DNA of 64,000 nt from SSSZ01 sp036732025 (GTDB lineage Bacteria > Pseudomonadota > Gammaproteobacteria > Burkholderiales > Rhodocyclaceae), in NCBI GenBank assembly GCA_036732025.1, contig DAINDE010000001.1:186001-250000 (forward strand), in the 5' to 3' direction. The position numbers were made by a program, and so were the translations under genes. The first letter of the stretch is position 1. Every line of letters starts with the position of its first letter. This document shows, one piece after another, positions 1 through 8,427 of the stretch. The notes beneath the pieces were generated by a model that searched no databases, was not told the origin of the DNA, and worked only from the letters and a program-made list of their open reading frames with translations.

Positions 1-309
1 GACGACTCCCTGGATCTCTACCTCAACGTCAACGGCAACCGCGTCACCTCGCCGCCCTTGCCCAGCGCCGGCCTGGCCGCCACGGTGAACTCCACCCAGC
101 GCCTCAACGCCGACCGCCTGGTGGTCTACGACCAGGGCACCCTGGCCCTGGGCACCTCCTACCTGCTCTCGCCGACCCAGAAGATCAAGGCGGAATGGGC
201 CGTCACCCGCATCGGCAAGGTGTCGGATTTCGTCGATGCCGCAACCGGGCGGGACGTGGCCCATGCGAACATCCACGTGCTGTCTCTCTCCTACAACTTC
301 ACCTTCTGA
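1..309 (+). CDS. Outer-membrane beta-barrel (porin-like) protein, 3' fragment
   Basis: The reading frame is already open at base 1, so only about 102 C-terminal residues are visible. They alternate polar and hydrophobic residues and end in LSLSYNFTF. A terminal phenylalanine after aromatic residues is the usual recognition signal of barrels inserted by the BAM complex. The stop codon overlaps the start of the next gene (TGATG), so the two are probably one operon. The substrate cannot be told from this fragment. The neighbouring periplasmic-binding-like protein would fit a porin plus binding-protein pair. Confidence 0.6.
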   Translation, partial: DDSLDLYLNVNGNRVTSPPLPSAGLAATVNSTQRLNADRLVVYDQGTLALGTSYLLSPTQKIKAEWAVTRIGKVSDFVDAATGRDVAHANIHVLSLSYNFTF

Positions 310-731
310 TGAGAGAGCGCGCCTTGAAACGAACCTCTCTCCTCCTCGCGTTGCTCTGCCTGTGCGCCGCCCGCTGCTGGGCGGAGGGCATCGTTGTGAT
401 TGCCCATCCTTCGGTGCCGAAGACCGATCTCGCCACCCTGCAGCGCATCTATACCGGCAAGGTCATTGAAATCAACGGCGTCAGCATCGTCCCCATCAAC
501 GCCCCCCCCGGCAGCTTCGAGCGCAACCGCTTCCTGCGCGACTTCCTGCAGCAGGACGAGGAAAAATACACCGCCTACTGGACGGTGCGCCGCTACATCG
601 GCAAAGGCAGCCCGCCCCGGGAAGTGGCGTCCGCCGACATGGCCGTGGCAGTGCAGAGCACCCCGGGCGCCATCGGCTACCTTCCCGACAGCGAGCTGCG
701 GCCAGGCATGGCCATCCTGATGCGCCGTTGA
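309..731 (+). CDS. Small PstS-like periplasmic phosphate-binding-type protein
   Basis: The product has 140 residues. The start at 309 overlaps the preceding stop by one base. An N-terminal signal peptide (Arg/Lys then LLLALLCLCAA) suggests export. The mature part (IVVIAHPSVPKTDLATLQRIYTG onward in type, with DFLQQDEEKYTAYW and a late GAIGYLP) matches the short PstS-like ligand-binding proteins of the PBP-like superfamily. At 140 residues it is much shorter than a full PstS (about 320), so it may hold one lobe only and need not be a transporter subunit. No ABC permease or ATPase follows. I infer it works with the porin-like protein upstream. Confidence 0.65.
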   Translation: MRERALKRTSLLLALLCLCAARCWAEGIVVIAHPSVPKTDLATLQRIYTGKVIEINGVSIVPINAPPGSFERNRFLRDFLQQDEEKYTAYWTVRRYIGKGSPPREVASADMAVAVQSTPGAIGYLPDSELRPGMAILMRR

Positions 732-789
732 CGCCGTGGCTTCCTTCCTGCATAGTTTGTCTTTGATTTCCTTTTCCGTCCCTCCCGCC

Positions 790-903
790 ATGGCCCTTTT
801 CGACTTCGCCCTCCGTACCGCCCGCCTGGCGGTTGCCCGCGTCGTCGTAGCCGTAGCGGTTGTAGTAGGCGTCGTAGCGCTCGCGCCGTCGCGGATCGGA
901 TAA
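790..903 (+). CDS. Valine-rich leader peptide of the ilvBN operon (ivbL-like)
   Basis: This is a 37-codon frame ending at TAA 901-903. Residues 15-30 contain ten valines, nine of them in codons 18-29 (VVVAVAVVVGVV). E. coli IvbL, the leader of ilvBN, has a very similar valine block. A strong terminator hairpin begins 21 bases after the stop codon and acetolactate synthase genes follow. I infer that ribosome stalling at valine codons under shortage lets transcription continue into ilvB. No strong Shine-Dalgarno is visible before ATG 790, which is the weak point. The valine codons are mixed (GTC, GTA, GTT). Confidence 0.7.
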   Translation: MALFDFALRTARLAVARVVVAVAVVVGVVALAPSRIG

Positions 904-923
904 AGGCAAACCCAGCATTCCTG

Positions 924-961
924 AAACCCCCGCCGGCGCCACCGGCGGGGGTTTTGTTTTT
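924..961 (+). terminator. Attenuator/terminator hairpin upstream of ilvB
   Basis: A stem of about 13 bp pairs AAACCCCCGCCGG (924-936) with CCGGCGGGGGTTT (942-954) around a 5-base loop, and TTTTGTTTTT follows. It lies between the valine-rich leader and ilvB, so it fits the terminator arm of an attenuator rather than the end of an upstream operon. The competing antiterminator pairing was not folded. Confidence 0.75.
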
Positions 962-1003
962 CTGGAGTCTCCGCAGGCCGCCAATACCTGAAAGGAGATA
1001 TCC

Positions 1004-2674
1004 ATGCCAGAAACCCTCAGCGGCGCCGAGATCGTCGTCCGCCTCCTGGAACGCCAGGGCATCCACACCGTCGCCGGGATCCCCGGCGGCGCCATCCTGC
1101 CCCTCTACGACGCCCTCTCGCAGTCCTCGCTGATCCGGCACATCCTCGCCCGCCATGAGCAGGGTGCGGGTTTCATGGCCCAGGGCATGGCCCGCGTCAC
1201 CGGCAAGCCGGCGGTTTGCCTGGCCTCGTCCGGCCCCGGCGCCACCAACCTTCTCACCGCCATCGCCGACGCCAAGCTCGACTCCATCCCTCTGGTCGCC
1301 ATCACCGGCCAGGTGCCCCGTCCCATGATCGGCACCGACGCCTTCCAGGAAGTCGATACCTACGGCCTTTCCCTGCCCATCACCAAGCACAACTTCCTGG
1401 TGTCCTCGGCCGAGGAACTCCTGACGGTCATCCCCCGGGCCTTCGCCATCGCCGCTTCCGGCCGCCCCGGCCCGGTACTGGTGGATATTCCCAAGGACGT
1501 GCAGGCCCAGGTCATCGAGGTCGCGGGCTGGCCGCCCGCCGGCATGCCCAACCCGGCGCCGCCCGCTGACGAGGCCCTGCTCGCCCGGGCGGCGGCGCTG
1601 ATCGACCGGGCGGAACGCCCCATCCTCTACCTGGGCGGCGGCGTGGTCCACGGCGAGGCGGCCACCCAGGCGGTGGCCTTGGCCGAACGGGCCGAGCTGC
1701 CGACGGTGATGACCCTCATGGCCCTCGGGACGATGCCGGTGGATCACCCCCTGTCCCTCGGCATGCTGGGCATGCATGGCGCCCGTTCCACCAACCTGGC
1801 CCTCGACGAATGCGACCTGCTCGTCGCCGTCGGCGCCCGGTTCGACGACCGGGCCACCGGCAAGGTCAGCCAATTCTGCCCCCGGGCGCAAATCATCCAC
1901 ATCGACATCGATCCGGCCGAACTGGGCAAGATCAAGGCCGCCCATGTGGCCATCGCCGGCGATGTGGGCGACGTCCTCGGCCGCCTTTCGCCCCGCATCG
2001 CCCCGGCCCGGCGCCACCAGTGGCTGGGCCGCATCGCCGAACTCCAGGCCCGCTGGCCCTTCGCCATGCCCGATGCGGGCAATCCGCTCTCCCATTTCGG
2101 CCTCATCCAGACAGTGGCCGCCTGCCTGGACCGGGAAGCCGTCATCGCCACCGACGTGGGCCAGCACCAGATGTGGGTGGCCCAGGCCTACCCGCTGCGC
2201 CGGCCGCGCCAATGGCTGACCTCCGGCGGCCTGGGAACCATGGGCTTCGGCATCCCCGCCGCCATCGGCGCCGCTCTGGCGCAACCGCAGCGCACCGTGG
2301 TCTGTTTCACCGGCGACGGGTCCATTCTGATGAATATCCAGGAGCTGGCCACCGCCGCCGAGGAGGGCGTCAACCTGAAGATCGTGCTCATGGACAACGC
2401 CTCCCTGGGCCTGGTGCACCAGCAGCAGACCCTCTTCTACGGCGAGCGCATCTACGCCTCCCGCTTCCGGGCCTCGCCGCGCTGGAGCAAGGTAGCGGAG
2501 GGCTTCGGCATCCCGGCGGTGGACCTGGACCACGCTGCCAATCCCTGCGCCGCCCTGGTGGACGCCCTGTCGCGCCCGGGCCCCTGCCTCATCCACGCCA
2601 GCATCGACGTGGAGCAGAAGGTCTATCCCATGGTGCCCCCGGGCGCCGCCAACCGCGAAATGATCGGAGGTTGA
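1004..2674 (+). CDS. ilvB: Acetolactate synthase large (catalytic) subunit
   Basis: This enzyme condenses two pyruvates, or pyruvate and 2-oxobutyrate, in the first common step of valine, leucine and isoleucine synthesis. The 556 residues show the three thiamine-diphosphate-enzyme domains. The N-terminal PYR domain carries the catalytic Glu52 in HEQGAGF. A central FAD/regulatory domain follows, and the C-terminal PP domain has the metal-binding GDGSILMN motif near residue 440. Length matches E. coli IlvB (562). The start has a near-perfect ribosome site (AAGGAGAT). It lies 4 bases before ilvN, so the holoenzyme is made from one operon. Upstream leader and hairpin suggest valine-sensitive attenuation. 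Confidence 0.95.
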   Translation: MPETLSGAEIVVRLLERQGIHTVAGIPGGAILPLYDALSQSSLIRHILARHEQGAGFMAQGMARVTGKPAVCLASSGPGATNLLTAIADAKLDSIPLVAITGQVPRPMIGTDAFQEVDTYGLSLPITKHNFLVSSAEELLTVIPRAFAIAASGRPGPVLVDIPKDVQAQVIEVAGWPPAGMPNPAPPADEALLARAAALIDRAERPILYLGGGVVHGEAATQAVALAERAELPTVMTLMALGTMPVDHPLSLGMLGMHGARSTNLALDECDLLVAVGARFDDRATGKVSQFCPRAQIIHIDIDPAELGKIKAAHVAIAGDVGDVLGRLSPRIAPARRHQWLGRIAELQARWPFAMPDAGNPLSHFGLIQTVAACLDREAVIATDVGQHQMWVAQAYPLRRPRQWLTSGGLGTMGFGIPAAIGAALAQPQRTVVCFTGDGSILMNIQELATAAEEGVNLKIVLMDNASLGLVHQQQTLFYGERIYASRFRASPRWSKVAEGFGIPAVDLDHAANPCAALVDALSRPGPCLIHASIDVEQKVYPMVPPGAANREMIGG

Positions 2675-2677
2675 AGC

Positions 2678-2986
2678 ATGAACGCGCAGAACCGCGACGA
2701 GCGGCAGGCCCTCGCCCGGGCCGTGCTGGAAATCGACGTCAACAACCACGCCGGCGTCATGTCCCACGTGGTAGGCCTCTTTTCCCGCCGGGCCTACAAC
2801 GTCGAGGGCGTCCTCTGCCTGCCCGTCGGCGAAGGCCGCACCAGCCGTATCTGGCTCCTGGTCAACGAGGATCAACGGCTATCGCAAATGATCCGGCAGA
2901 TGGAGAAACTGGAGGATGTCATCGCCGTGCGCAGCCACGGCCCCAGCCACGAAGTGTTCGAGCGGCTGGAGGCGTATTTCCGCTGA
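2678..2986 (+). CDS. ilvN: Acetolactate synthase small (regulatory) subunit
   Basis: The 102 residues form a single ACT domain (about 14-85), containing NNHAGVMSHVVGLFSRRAYNV in type and IWLLVNEDQRL. This is the short IlvN form of E. coli (96 residues), not the longer IlvH with an extra C-terminal domain. It binds valine and gives feedback control of the catalytic subunit. It is co-transcribed with ilvB. The convergent gene lolA begins its 3' end 27 bases further on, with no obvious terminator between. Confidence 0.95.
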   Translation: MNAQNRDERQALARAVLEIDVNNHAGVMSHVVGLFSRRAYNVEGVLCLPVGEGRTSRIWLLVNEDQRLSQMIRQMEKLEDVIAVRSHGPSHEVFERLEAYFR

Positions 2987-3012
2987 GCCCCCCCGGCGCG
3001 GCCGGGAGAGGC

Positions 3013-3630
3013 TTACTCGCCGACGACGTCGGCCCCGGGGGGCGGCACGAAGCGGAAGAGGCCGGGCCCCACCCCGGCGTTGCGCTCCAGGCGGGAAAAG
3101 CGGATGTGGGTGGTCTGGCCGAAGTTGTCCAGGAGTTCCATGCCCTTCAGCTCACCCTGGACAAAACCCAGGCGGACCTTCTCGAAGCCGCTGTCGCCGC
3201 CCCTGGGCCGCGCCTCCACCCACTCCAGGCCGTCGGCCTCGCCCGCCTCCTGCAGGATGAAGCTCTTTTCCAGGTCGTTGCTGCCGGACAGCAGGGCCGC
3301 CGGCGAACCGCCGATGGCCTGGCCCGCCTTGCGCACCGTCACCTGCCTCAGTTCCGGGTCGTAGATCCAGAATTTCTCACCGTCCCCCACCATCAGTTGC
3401 GGGTAGGGCTTGTGGATTTCCCAGCGCAGCTTGCCCGGCCGCAAGATGGCGACGTGCCCCGACGACTGCTGGGGCGTCCGCCCCCCCTTGCCGATGACGA
3501 TCTGCGAGAAATCCGCCCTCAGGGTGCGGGTGGAATCGAGGAAGCGGCGCAACTGCTCGACGGCGCCGGCGTGGGCGAGCAGCGGAAAGGCCAGGGTGAA
3601 GACGGCCATCAGGGACTTGATGCGAAGCAT
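3013..3630 (-). CDS. lolA: Outer-membrane lipoprotein carrier protein LolA
   Basis: This periplasmic chaperone carries lipoproteins from the LolCDE complex to LolB at the outer membrane. The 205 residues start at ATG 3630 (MLRIKSLMAVFTLAF), which gives a clear signal peptide cut after AHA. The frame continues upstream, but that part has no signal-peptide logic and is not needed. Conserved features are LRADFSQ, GKLRWE, YPQLMVGDGEKFWIYDPEL in type, and the late FxFVPPPGADVV. It lies downstream of ftsK on the same strand, the usual order in beta- and gammaproteobacteria. Confidence 0.93.
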   Translation of the reverse strand: MLRIKSLMAVFTLAFPLLAHAGAVEQLRRFLDSTRTLRADFSQIVIGKGGRTPQQSSGHVAILRPGKLRWEIHKPYPQLMVGDGEKFWIYDPELRQVTVRKAGQAIGGSPAALLSGSNDLEKSFILQEAGEADGLEWVEARPRGGDSGFEKVRLGFVQGELKGMELLDNFGQTTHIRFSRLERNAGVGPGLFRFVPPPGADVVGE

Positions 3631-3745
3631 CGCTGCGGGACTCCGGAGAACTCTTGGTTGGATACAGGCTACTCTGCCTGGAAATGGCGATTTCCAGAAG
3701 CGGCGGATTGTAACCCCGTGTTGCCGCCGCCAGGGCCGGCAGGGA

Positions 3746-6055
3746 CTATTCCGCCTCCCGCCGCGCCAGCACTTCCCGGCCGCCCCGGCCATCCATGGCG
3801 GAAACCAGGCCGGCCCGCTCCATGGCCTCGATGAGGCGGGCCGAACGGTTGTAGCCGATGCGCAGATGGCGCTGCACCAGGGAAATCGAAGCCCGGCGGT
3901 TGCGCAACACCACTTCCACGGCCTGGTCGTAGAGGGGATCGTTCTCGGCGTCGTCGCCTCCCTCTCCGCCATCGCCGCCCTCCTCGTCGTCGGCGGCGCC
4001 GGTGAGGATGTCCTCCACATACTCCGGCGCCCCCAGGGACTTGAGGTATTCGACGACGCGATGGACCTCGTCATCGGAAACGAAGGCGCCGTGGACGCGG
4101 GTCGGGTAGCCGGTGCCGGGGGCCAGGTAGAGCATGTCGCCCTGGCCGAGGAGGGATTCGGCGCCCATCTGGTCGAGGATCGTGCGCGAGTCGATCTTGC
4201 TGGAGACCTGGAAGGACATGCGGGTCGGGATGTTGGCCTTGATCAGGCCGGTGATCACGTCCACGCTCGGCCGCTGGGTGGCCAGCACCAGGTGAATGCC
4301 GGCGGCCCGGGCCTTCTGGGCCAGGCGGGCGATGAGTTCCTCGACCTTCTTGCCCACCACCATCATGAGGTCCGCCAGTTCGTCGATGACCACGACGATG
4401 TAGGGCATGTGGGTCAGGGGCTCGGGCGCCTCCGGCGTGAGCGAGAGGGGGTTCGGGATGTGCTCGCCGCGCTTCTCCGCCTCCTTGATCTTGGCGTTGA
4501 ACCCGGAAAGATTGCGCACCCCCAGGGCCGACATCAGCTTGTAGCGCTTCTCCATCTCGGTGACGCACCAGTGCAGGGCGTTGTGGGCCTGCTTCATGTC
4601 GGTGACCACCGGCGCCAGGAGATGGGGGATACCCTCGTAGACGGAGAGTTCGAGCATCTTGGGGTCCACCAGGATGAGGCGGACGTTCTCCGGCTCGGCC
4701 TTGAAGACCAGGGAAAGGATCATGGCGTTGATGCCCACCGATTTACCGGAACCGGTGGTACCGGCCACCAGCAGGTGGGGGGTCTTGGCCAGGTCGGCCA
4801 CCACCGGCAGGCCGCCGATGTCCTTGCCCAGGCTCACGCAAAGCGGGCTGGCCATGTCGTTGTAGGGCCGGCTGGCGATGATCTCGGAGAGCTTCACGGT
4901 CTGCCGCTTGGCATTGGGCAGTTCCAGGGCCATGCAGGACTTGCCGGGCACCGTTTCGACGACGCGGATTGACACCAGGGCCAGGGCCCGCGCCAGGTCC
5001 CGGGCGAGATTGACGATCTGGGCGCCCTTGACACCCACCGCCGGCTCGATTTCGTAGCGGGTGATGACCGGCCCCGGCAGGGCCGCCAGGACCTTCACCT
5101 GCACGCCGAAGTCGGCAAGCTTGCGCTCGATGAGGCGGGAGGTGAATTCGAGGGTTTCGGCGCTCACCGTCTCGGTGGCCGGGGGCGCCGGATCGAGCAG
5201 GTGCAGCGGCGGCAGACGGCCGCCGATGATGGCTTCGGGGAACAGGGCTACCTGTTTCTCGCGCTCGATACGCTTTTCCGCCTTCTTGGAAATGGCCACT
5301 TCCGGCACCGGCGTCTCGATGACCAGGGGCTCGTGCAACTCGCCGCGGCGCTTTTCCACCTCCACCGTCTCTTCCCGCTGCTGGGCGATTTCCCGGCCGA
5401 TACGCCGATCCCGCCAGCGGTCGACGATACCGTAGGCCAATCCGAGCGCACGCTCCAGGCCCGCGCCGAAACGCTCGCAGGCCCACAGCCAGGACATGCC
5501 GGAAAAGATGCTCCAGCCAACGGCCATGGCCGCCAGCAACAGGAGCGTGGCGCCGGTGTAGCCCAACTGGCGGGCAAGCAGGCCGCCCATCTCCAGCCCC
5601 AGCATGCCGCCGGGCGCCAGGGGCAGCGCCGCCTGCAGGCTGTAGAAGCGGATCGCTTCCAGGGAAGCGCTGGCCACCAGCAGGACGGCGAAACCGGCCA
5701 GGGAGATGAGGAGCGGGCGCCGGTCCCCCTTGGCGGCCGGGCCGGCGAAACCGTTGAGGTGATGATACCCCCACCAGACGAACATGCCCATGAGCACCAC
5801 CCACCACCAGGCGGACAAGCCGAAGAGGTAGAGCATCAGGTCGGCGATCCAGGCCCCGGCACGGCCGGTGGGATTGTGCAGGGTGCCGCCGACGACGGCA
5901 TGGGACCAGCCCGGATCGTCCTTGTCGAACCCCCACAGGGCCAGGGAAAGGAACAGCGCCACGGCCCCCAGGGCCAGCCAGCGGGATTCCTGCAGCAGCG
6001 AACCGATCTTGTCGGGCAGGGGGCTGGGGGCCCGCTGGCTCAACCGTCCCAGCAT
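3746..6055 (-). CDS. ftsK: DNA translocase FtsK
   Basis: FtsK pumps chromosomal DNA at the division septum and activates XerCD dimer resolution. The 769 residues begin with four or five membrane segments (about 25-190). A short linker is followed by the RecA-type motor. Walker A is GTTGSGKS near residue 432 and the Walker B region includes YIVVVIDELADLMMVV. The C-terminal gamma winged-helix domain (about 705-769) that reads KOPS sequences is present, with RRASISLVQRHLRIGYNRSA. The linker is short compared with E. coli FtsK (1329 residues), as in many betaproteobacteria. The start lies one base from the stop of the upstream regulator. Confidence 0.95.
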   Translation of the reverse strand: MLGRLSQRAPSPLPDKIGSLLQESRWLALGAVALFLSLALWGFDKDDPGWSHAVVGGTLHNPTGRAGAWIADLMLYLFGLSAWWWVVLMGMFVWWGYHHLNGFAGPAAKGDRRPLLISLAGFAVLLVASASLEAIRFYSLQAALPLAPGGMLGLEMGGLLARQLGYTGATLLLLAAMAVGWSIFSGMSWLWACERFGAGLERALGLAYGIVDRWRDRRIGREIAQQREETVEVEKRRGELHEPLVIETPVPEVAISKKAEKRIEREKQVALFPEAIIGGRLPPLHLLDPAPPATETVSAETLEFTSRLIERKLADFGVQVKVLAALPGPVITRYEIEPAVGVKGAQIVNLARDLARALALVSIRVVETVPGKSCMALELPNAKRQTVKLSEIIASRPYNDMASPLCVSLGKDIGGLPVVADLAKTPHLLVAGTTGSGKSVGINAMILSLVFKAEPENVRLILVDPKMLELSVYEGIPHLLAPVVTDMKQAHNALHWCVTEMEKRYKLMSALGVRNLSGFNAKIKEAEKRGEHIPNPLSLTPEAPEPLTHMPYIVVVIDELADLMMVVGKKVEELIARLAQKARAAGIHLVLATQRPSVDVITGLIKANIPTRMSFQVSSKIDSRTILDQMGAESLLGQGDMLYLAPGTGYPTRVHGAFVSDDEVHRVVEYLKSLGAPEYVEDILTGAADDEEGGDGGEGGDDAENDPLYDQAVEVVLRNRRASISLVQRHLRIGYNRSARLIEAMERAGLVSAMDGRGGREVLARREAE

Positions 6056-6056
6056 C

Positions 6057-6719
6057 TCAACCGCCCAGGATCACGATGCGGTCCTGTTCGTAGGCGATGT
6101 AACCGCTCAGTTCCAGATCGCGCACCACCTTGCTCACCATTTCCCGGGAAGCGCCGATCATGCGGGCCATGTCCTGCTTGGAAATCTTGCGCTTGACCAC
6201 CCGCTTGCCGTCGTCGAGTTCGGACATTTCCAGCAGCAGCCGGGCCACCCGGCCGTAGACATCGAGCAGCGCCAGGCTCTCGATCTTGCGGTCCGCCTCG
6301 CGCAGGCGCCGCACCAGCACCTGCATGAGTTTCAGCGCCACCTGGAAGTTGTCCTTCATGCAGCGCTGGAATTCGTCCTTGCCCAGGACCAGCAATTCGC
6401 AGGGTTCCAGGGCGACCACGTCGGCGGAGCGCGGACTGCCGTCGATGAGGCCCATTTCGCCGAAGGATTCGCCATGGCCGAGCATGGCGAGGATGATCTC
6501 CCGCCCTTCCTCGTCGCTGTTGGTCACCTTGGCCCGGCCGGTGAGCAGGATGTAGAGGGAATCGGTGCTTTCACCGGACCGCACCACGAACTCCCCCCGC
6601 TCCGCACGCCGCCGCCCGCAAACCCGGGAGAGGCGTTCCAGCTCGCTCTCGCTGAGGCCGGCGAAAAGGGGAACGTTACGGAGAACCACGAGGCTCAAGC
6701 CGACATGCGTAGGGGCCAT
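6057..6719 (-). CDS. Crp/Fnr-family transcription regulator (CRP-like)
   Basis: The 220 residues hold an N-terminal cyclic-nucleotide-binding fold and a C-terminal winged helix. GEMGLIDGSPRSADVVA corresponds to the phosphate-binding cassette of CRP, with the Arg-Ser pair that contacts cAMP. The recognition helix region is MARMIGASREMVSKVVRDLE. The four N-terminal cysteines of Fnr are absent, so an iron-sulfur sensor is unlikely. It is divergent from trxB and one base upstream of ftsK. In E. coli the regulator at this position is lrp, so a different family holds the same slot here. The regulated genes cannot be inferred. Confidence 0.88.
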   Translation of the reverse strand: MAPTHVGLSLVVLRNVPLFAGLSESELERLSRVCGRRRAERGEFVVRSGESTDSLYILLTGRAKVTNSDEEGREIILAMLGHGESFGEMGLIDGSPRSADVVALEPCELLVLGKDEFQRCMKDNFQVALKLMQVLVRRLREADRKIESLALLDVYGRVARLLLEMSELDDGKRVVKRKISKQDMARMIGASREMVSKVVRDLELSGYIAYEQDRIVILGG

Positions 6720-6751
6720 AATTTACTTTTTCATCAGGTGGTTACGATGCA

Positions 6752-6819
6752 ATTATAAACTCATTTCGCAAAAACAACAGGGGCATACCAAAATTTTGCC
6801 GAGCGAGGGAAGCTATAAT
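6752..6819. promoter_or_regulatory. Divergent promoter region between crp-like gene and trxB
   Basis: The 129-base spacer is AT-rich for this genome. A perfect -10 hexamer TATAAT lies at 6814-6819 on the plus strand, 30 bases before trxB. Another TATAAT reads on the minus strand at 6757-6752, 33 bases before the crp-like gene. Neither has a good -35, so the calls rest on the -10 elements and the position. Confidence 0.45.
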
Positions 6820-6848
6820 TTCACAACTCACGACAACAAAGGAAGACC

Positions 6849-7811
6849 ATGTCCCAAGCAGTTGCCCACCACCGTCTCCTGATCCTCGGTTCCGGTCCCG
6901 CCGGCTACACCGCCGCCGTCTACGCCGCCCGCGCCAACCTGAAGCCGGTGCTCATCACCGGGCTGGCCCAGGGCGGCCAACTGATGACCACCACCGACGT
7001 CGACAACTGGCCGGCCGACGCCGACGGCGTCATGGGCCCCGATCTCATGGCCCGCTTCGAGAAGCACGCCCGCCGCTTCGACACCGAAATCATCTTCGAT
7101 CACATCCACACCGCCAAGCTGACAGAAAGGCCCTTCACCCTGATCGGCGACTCCGGCACCTACACCTGCGACGCCCTCATCATCGCCACTGGCGCCTCGG
7201 CCCACTACCTGGGCCAGCCGTCGGAAGAGAAGTTCATGGGCCGCGGCGTTTCCGCCTGCGCCACCTGCGACGGCTTCTTCTACCGCAACAAGCCGGTGGC
7301 GGTGGTCGGCGGCGGCAACACCGCGGTCGAAGAGGCGCTCTACCTGGCCAACATCGCCAGCCATGTGACGGTCATCCACCGCCGCGACAAGTTCCGTTCC
7401 GAGAAGATTCTCCAGGACAAGCTCTTCGAGAAGGAAAAGGCCGGCAAGGTCACCATCCTCTGGAACAGCGTCCTCGACGAGGTTCTCGGCGACGCCTCGG
7501 GCGTCACCGGGCTGCGGGTCAAGTCCCGCACCGACGACTCGGCGCGTGAGATCAAGGTCGACGGCGTGTTCATCGCCATCGGCCACAAACCCAACACCGA
7601 CCTTTTTACCGGCCAACTGGAAATGGAAGGCGGCTACATCGTCACCCAGGGCGGCCGGGAAGGCAACGCCACCCAGACCAGCATCCCCGGCGTCTTCGCC
7701 GCCGGTGACGTGCAGGACCACGTCTACCGGCAAGCCTGCACCTCCGCTGGTACCGGCTGCATGGCGGCGCTCGACGCCGAGCGCTACCTGGACCAGTTGG
7801 GCCTGGCCTGA
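6849..7811 (+). CDS. trxB: Thioredoxin reductase
   Basis: This FAD enzyme passes electrons from NADPH to thioredoxin in the cytoplasm. The 320 residues match the usual length. The FAD-binding GSGPAGYTAA is at about 14-23. The redox-active CATC motif is at residues 137-140, within SACATCDGFFY. The NADPH-binding GGGNTAVEEALYL follows, and the C-terminal FAD motif GVFAAGDVQD is intact. The ribosome site is AAAGGAAGACC just before ATG 6849. An Smr-domain gene follows after 19 bases and may be co-transcribed. Confidence 0.96.
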   Translation: MSQAVAHHRLLILGSGPAGYTAAVYAARANLKPVLITGLAQGGQLMTTTDVDNWPADADGVMGPDLMARFEKHARRFDTEIIFDHIHTAKLTERPFTLIGDSGTYTCDALIIATGASAHYLGQPSEEKFMGRGVSACATCDGFFYRNKPVAVVGGGNTAVEEALYLANIASHVTVIHRRDKFRSEKILQDKLFEKEKAGKVTILWNSVLDEVLGDASGVTGLRVKSRTDDSAREIKVDGVFIAIGHKPNTDLFTGQLEMEGGYIVTQGGREGNATQTSIPGVFAAGDVQDHVYRQACTSAGTGCMAALDAERYLDQLGLA

Positions 7812-7830
7812 GGGTTCGCGGCAGGGCGCC

Positions 7831-8427
7831 ATGGCGAAACGACCGGGTGCGCCCCCGCCGCCGGATCCCGACGATCTGGCGGCATTCCGGGCCGCGGTGG
7901 CGGACGCCACGCCGCTCGCCGCCCGCAACCGCGTCCATCTGGGGAGAACGCCTCCCCCTCCGCGAGCCCGCCAATACCTGGCGGACGAACGGGCCGCCCT
8001 GCATGAATCCCTGCACGGCGTCATCGGCCTGCAGGACCGTCTGGAAGGGGGCGACGAGCCGAACTACCTGCGCCCCGGAATGGCCGCATCCGCGCTCAAG
8101 GACTTGCGGCGGGGCCGCTGGGTGGTGCAGGCCGGCATCGACCTGCATGGCATGAACCGCGAGGAAGCCCGCGCTGCCCTCGTCGCCTTCCTCGCCGACG
8201 CCATCCGCCACGGCATTCGCTGCGTGCGGGTAATCCATGGCAGGGGTCTCGGCTCCCCGGGCCGTCAGGCGGTGCTGCGCCAACTGGTGCGGGGCTGGCT
8301 GATGCAGAAGATCGAGGTGCTGGCCTACTGCCAGGCGCGCCCCGACGACGGGGGCGAAGGCGCCCTCCTGGTCCTGCTGCGCTCGTCCCGCCGGCCTGGC
8401 GAAACGGGCCCTACATCCCCTTCCTGA
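7831..8427 (+). CDS. Smr-domain protein
   Basis: The 198-residue product has a low-complexity Pro-rich start and a C-terminal Smr domain (about 105-185). The domain shows the family signature DLHGMNREEARAAL and VIHGRGLGSPG. Smr domains are found in MutS2 and stand-alone proteins and often have nicking-endonuclease or RNA-cleavage activity. The stand-alone betaproteobacterial form is of unknown role. The 3' end overlaps the convergent gene at 8411 by 17 bases. Confidence 0.85.
   Translation: MAKRPGAPPPPDPDDLAAFRAAVADATPLAARNRVHLGRTPPPPRARQYLADERAALHESLHGVIGLQDRLEGGDEPNYLRPGMAASALKDLRRGRWVVQAGIDLHGMNREEARAALVAFLADAIRHGIRCVRVIHGRGLGSPGRQAVLRQLVRGWLMQKIEVLAYCQARPDDGGEGALLVLLRSSRRPGETGPTSPS

Noticed and set aside
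677..2875. Very long open frame on the minus strand opposite ilvBN
   Set aside because: High G+C leaves few stops in antisense frames. The translation is low-complexity Gly/Ala/His/Asp-rich with no family match, while the plus strand encodes clear IlvB and IlvN.
3631..4074. Longer LolA starting inside ftsK
   Set aside because: The extra residues are the antisense-type frame of the FtsK C-terminus region and would hide the clear signal peptide at 3630.
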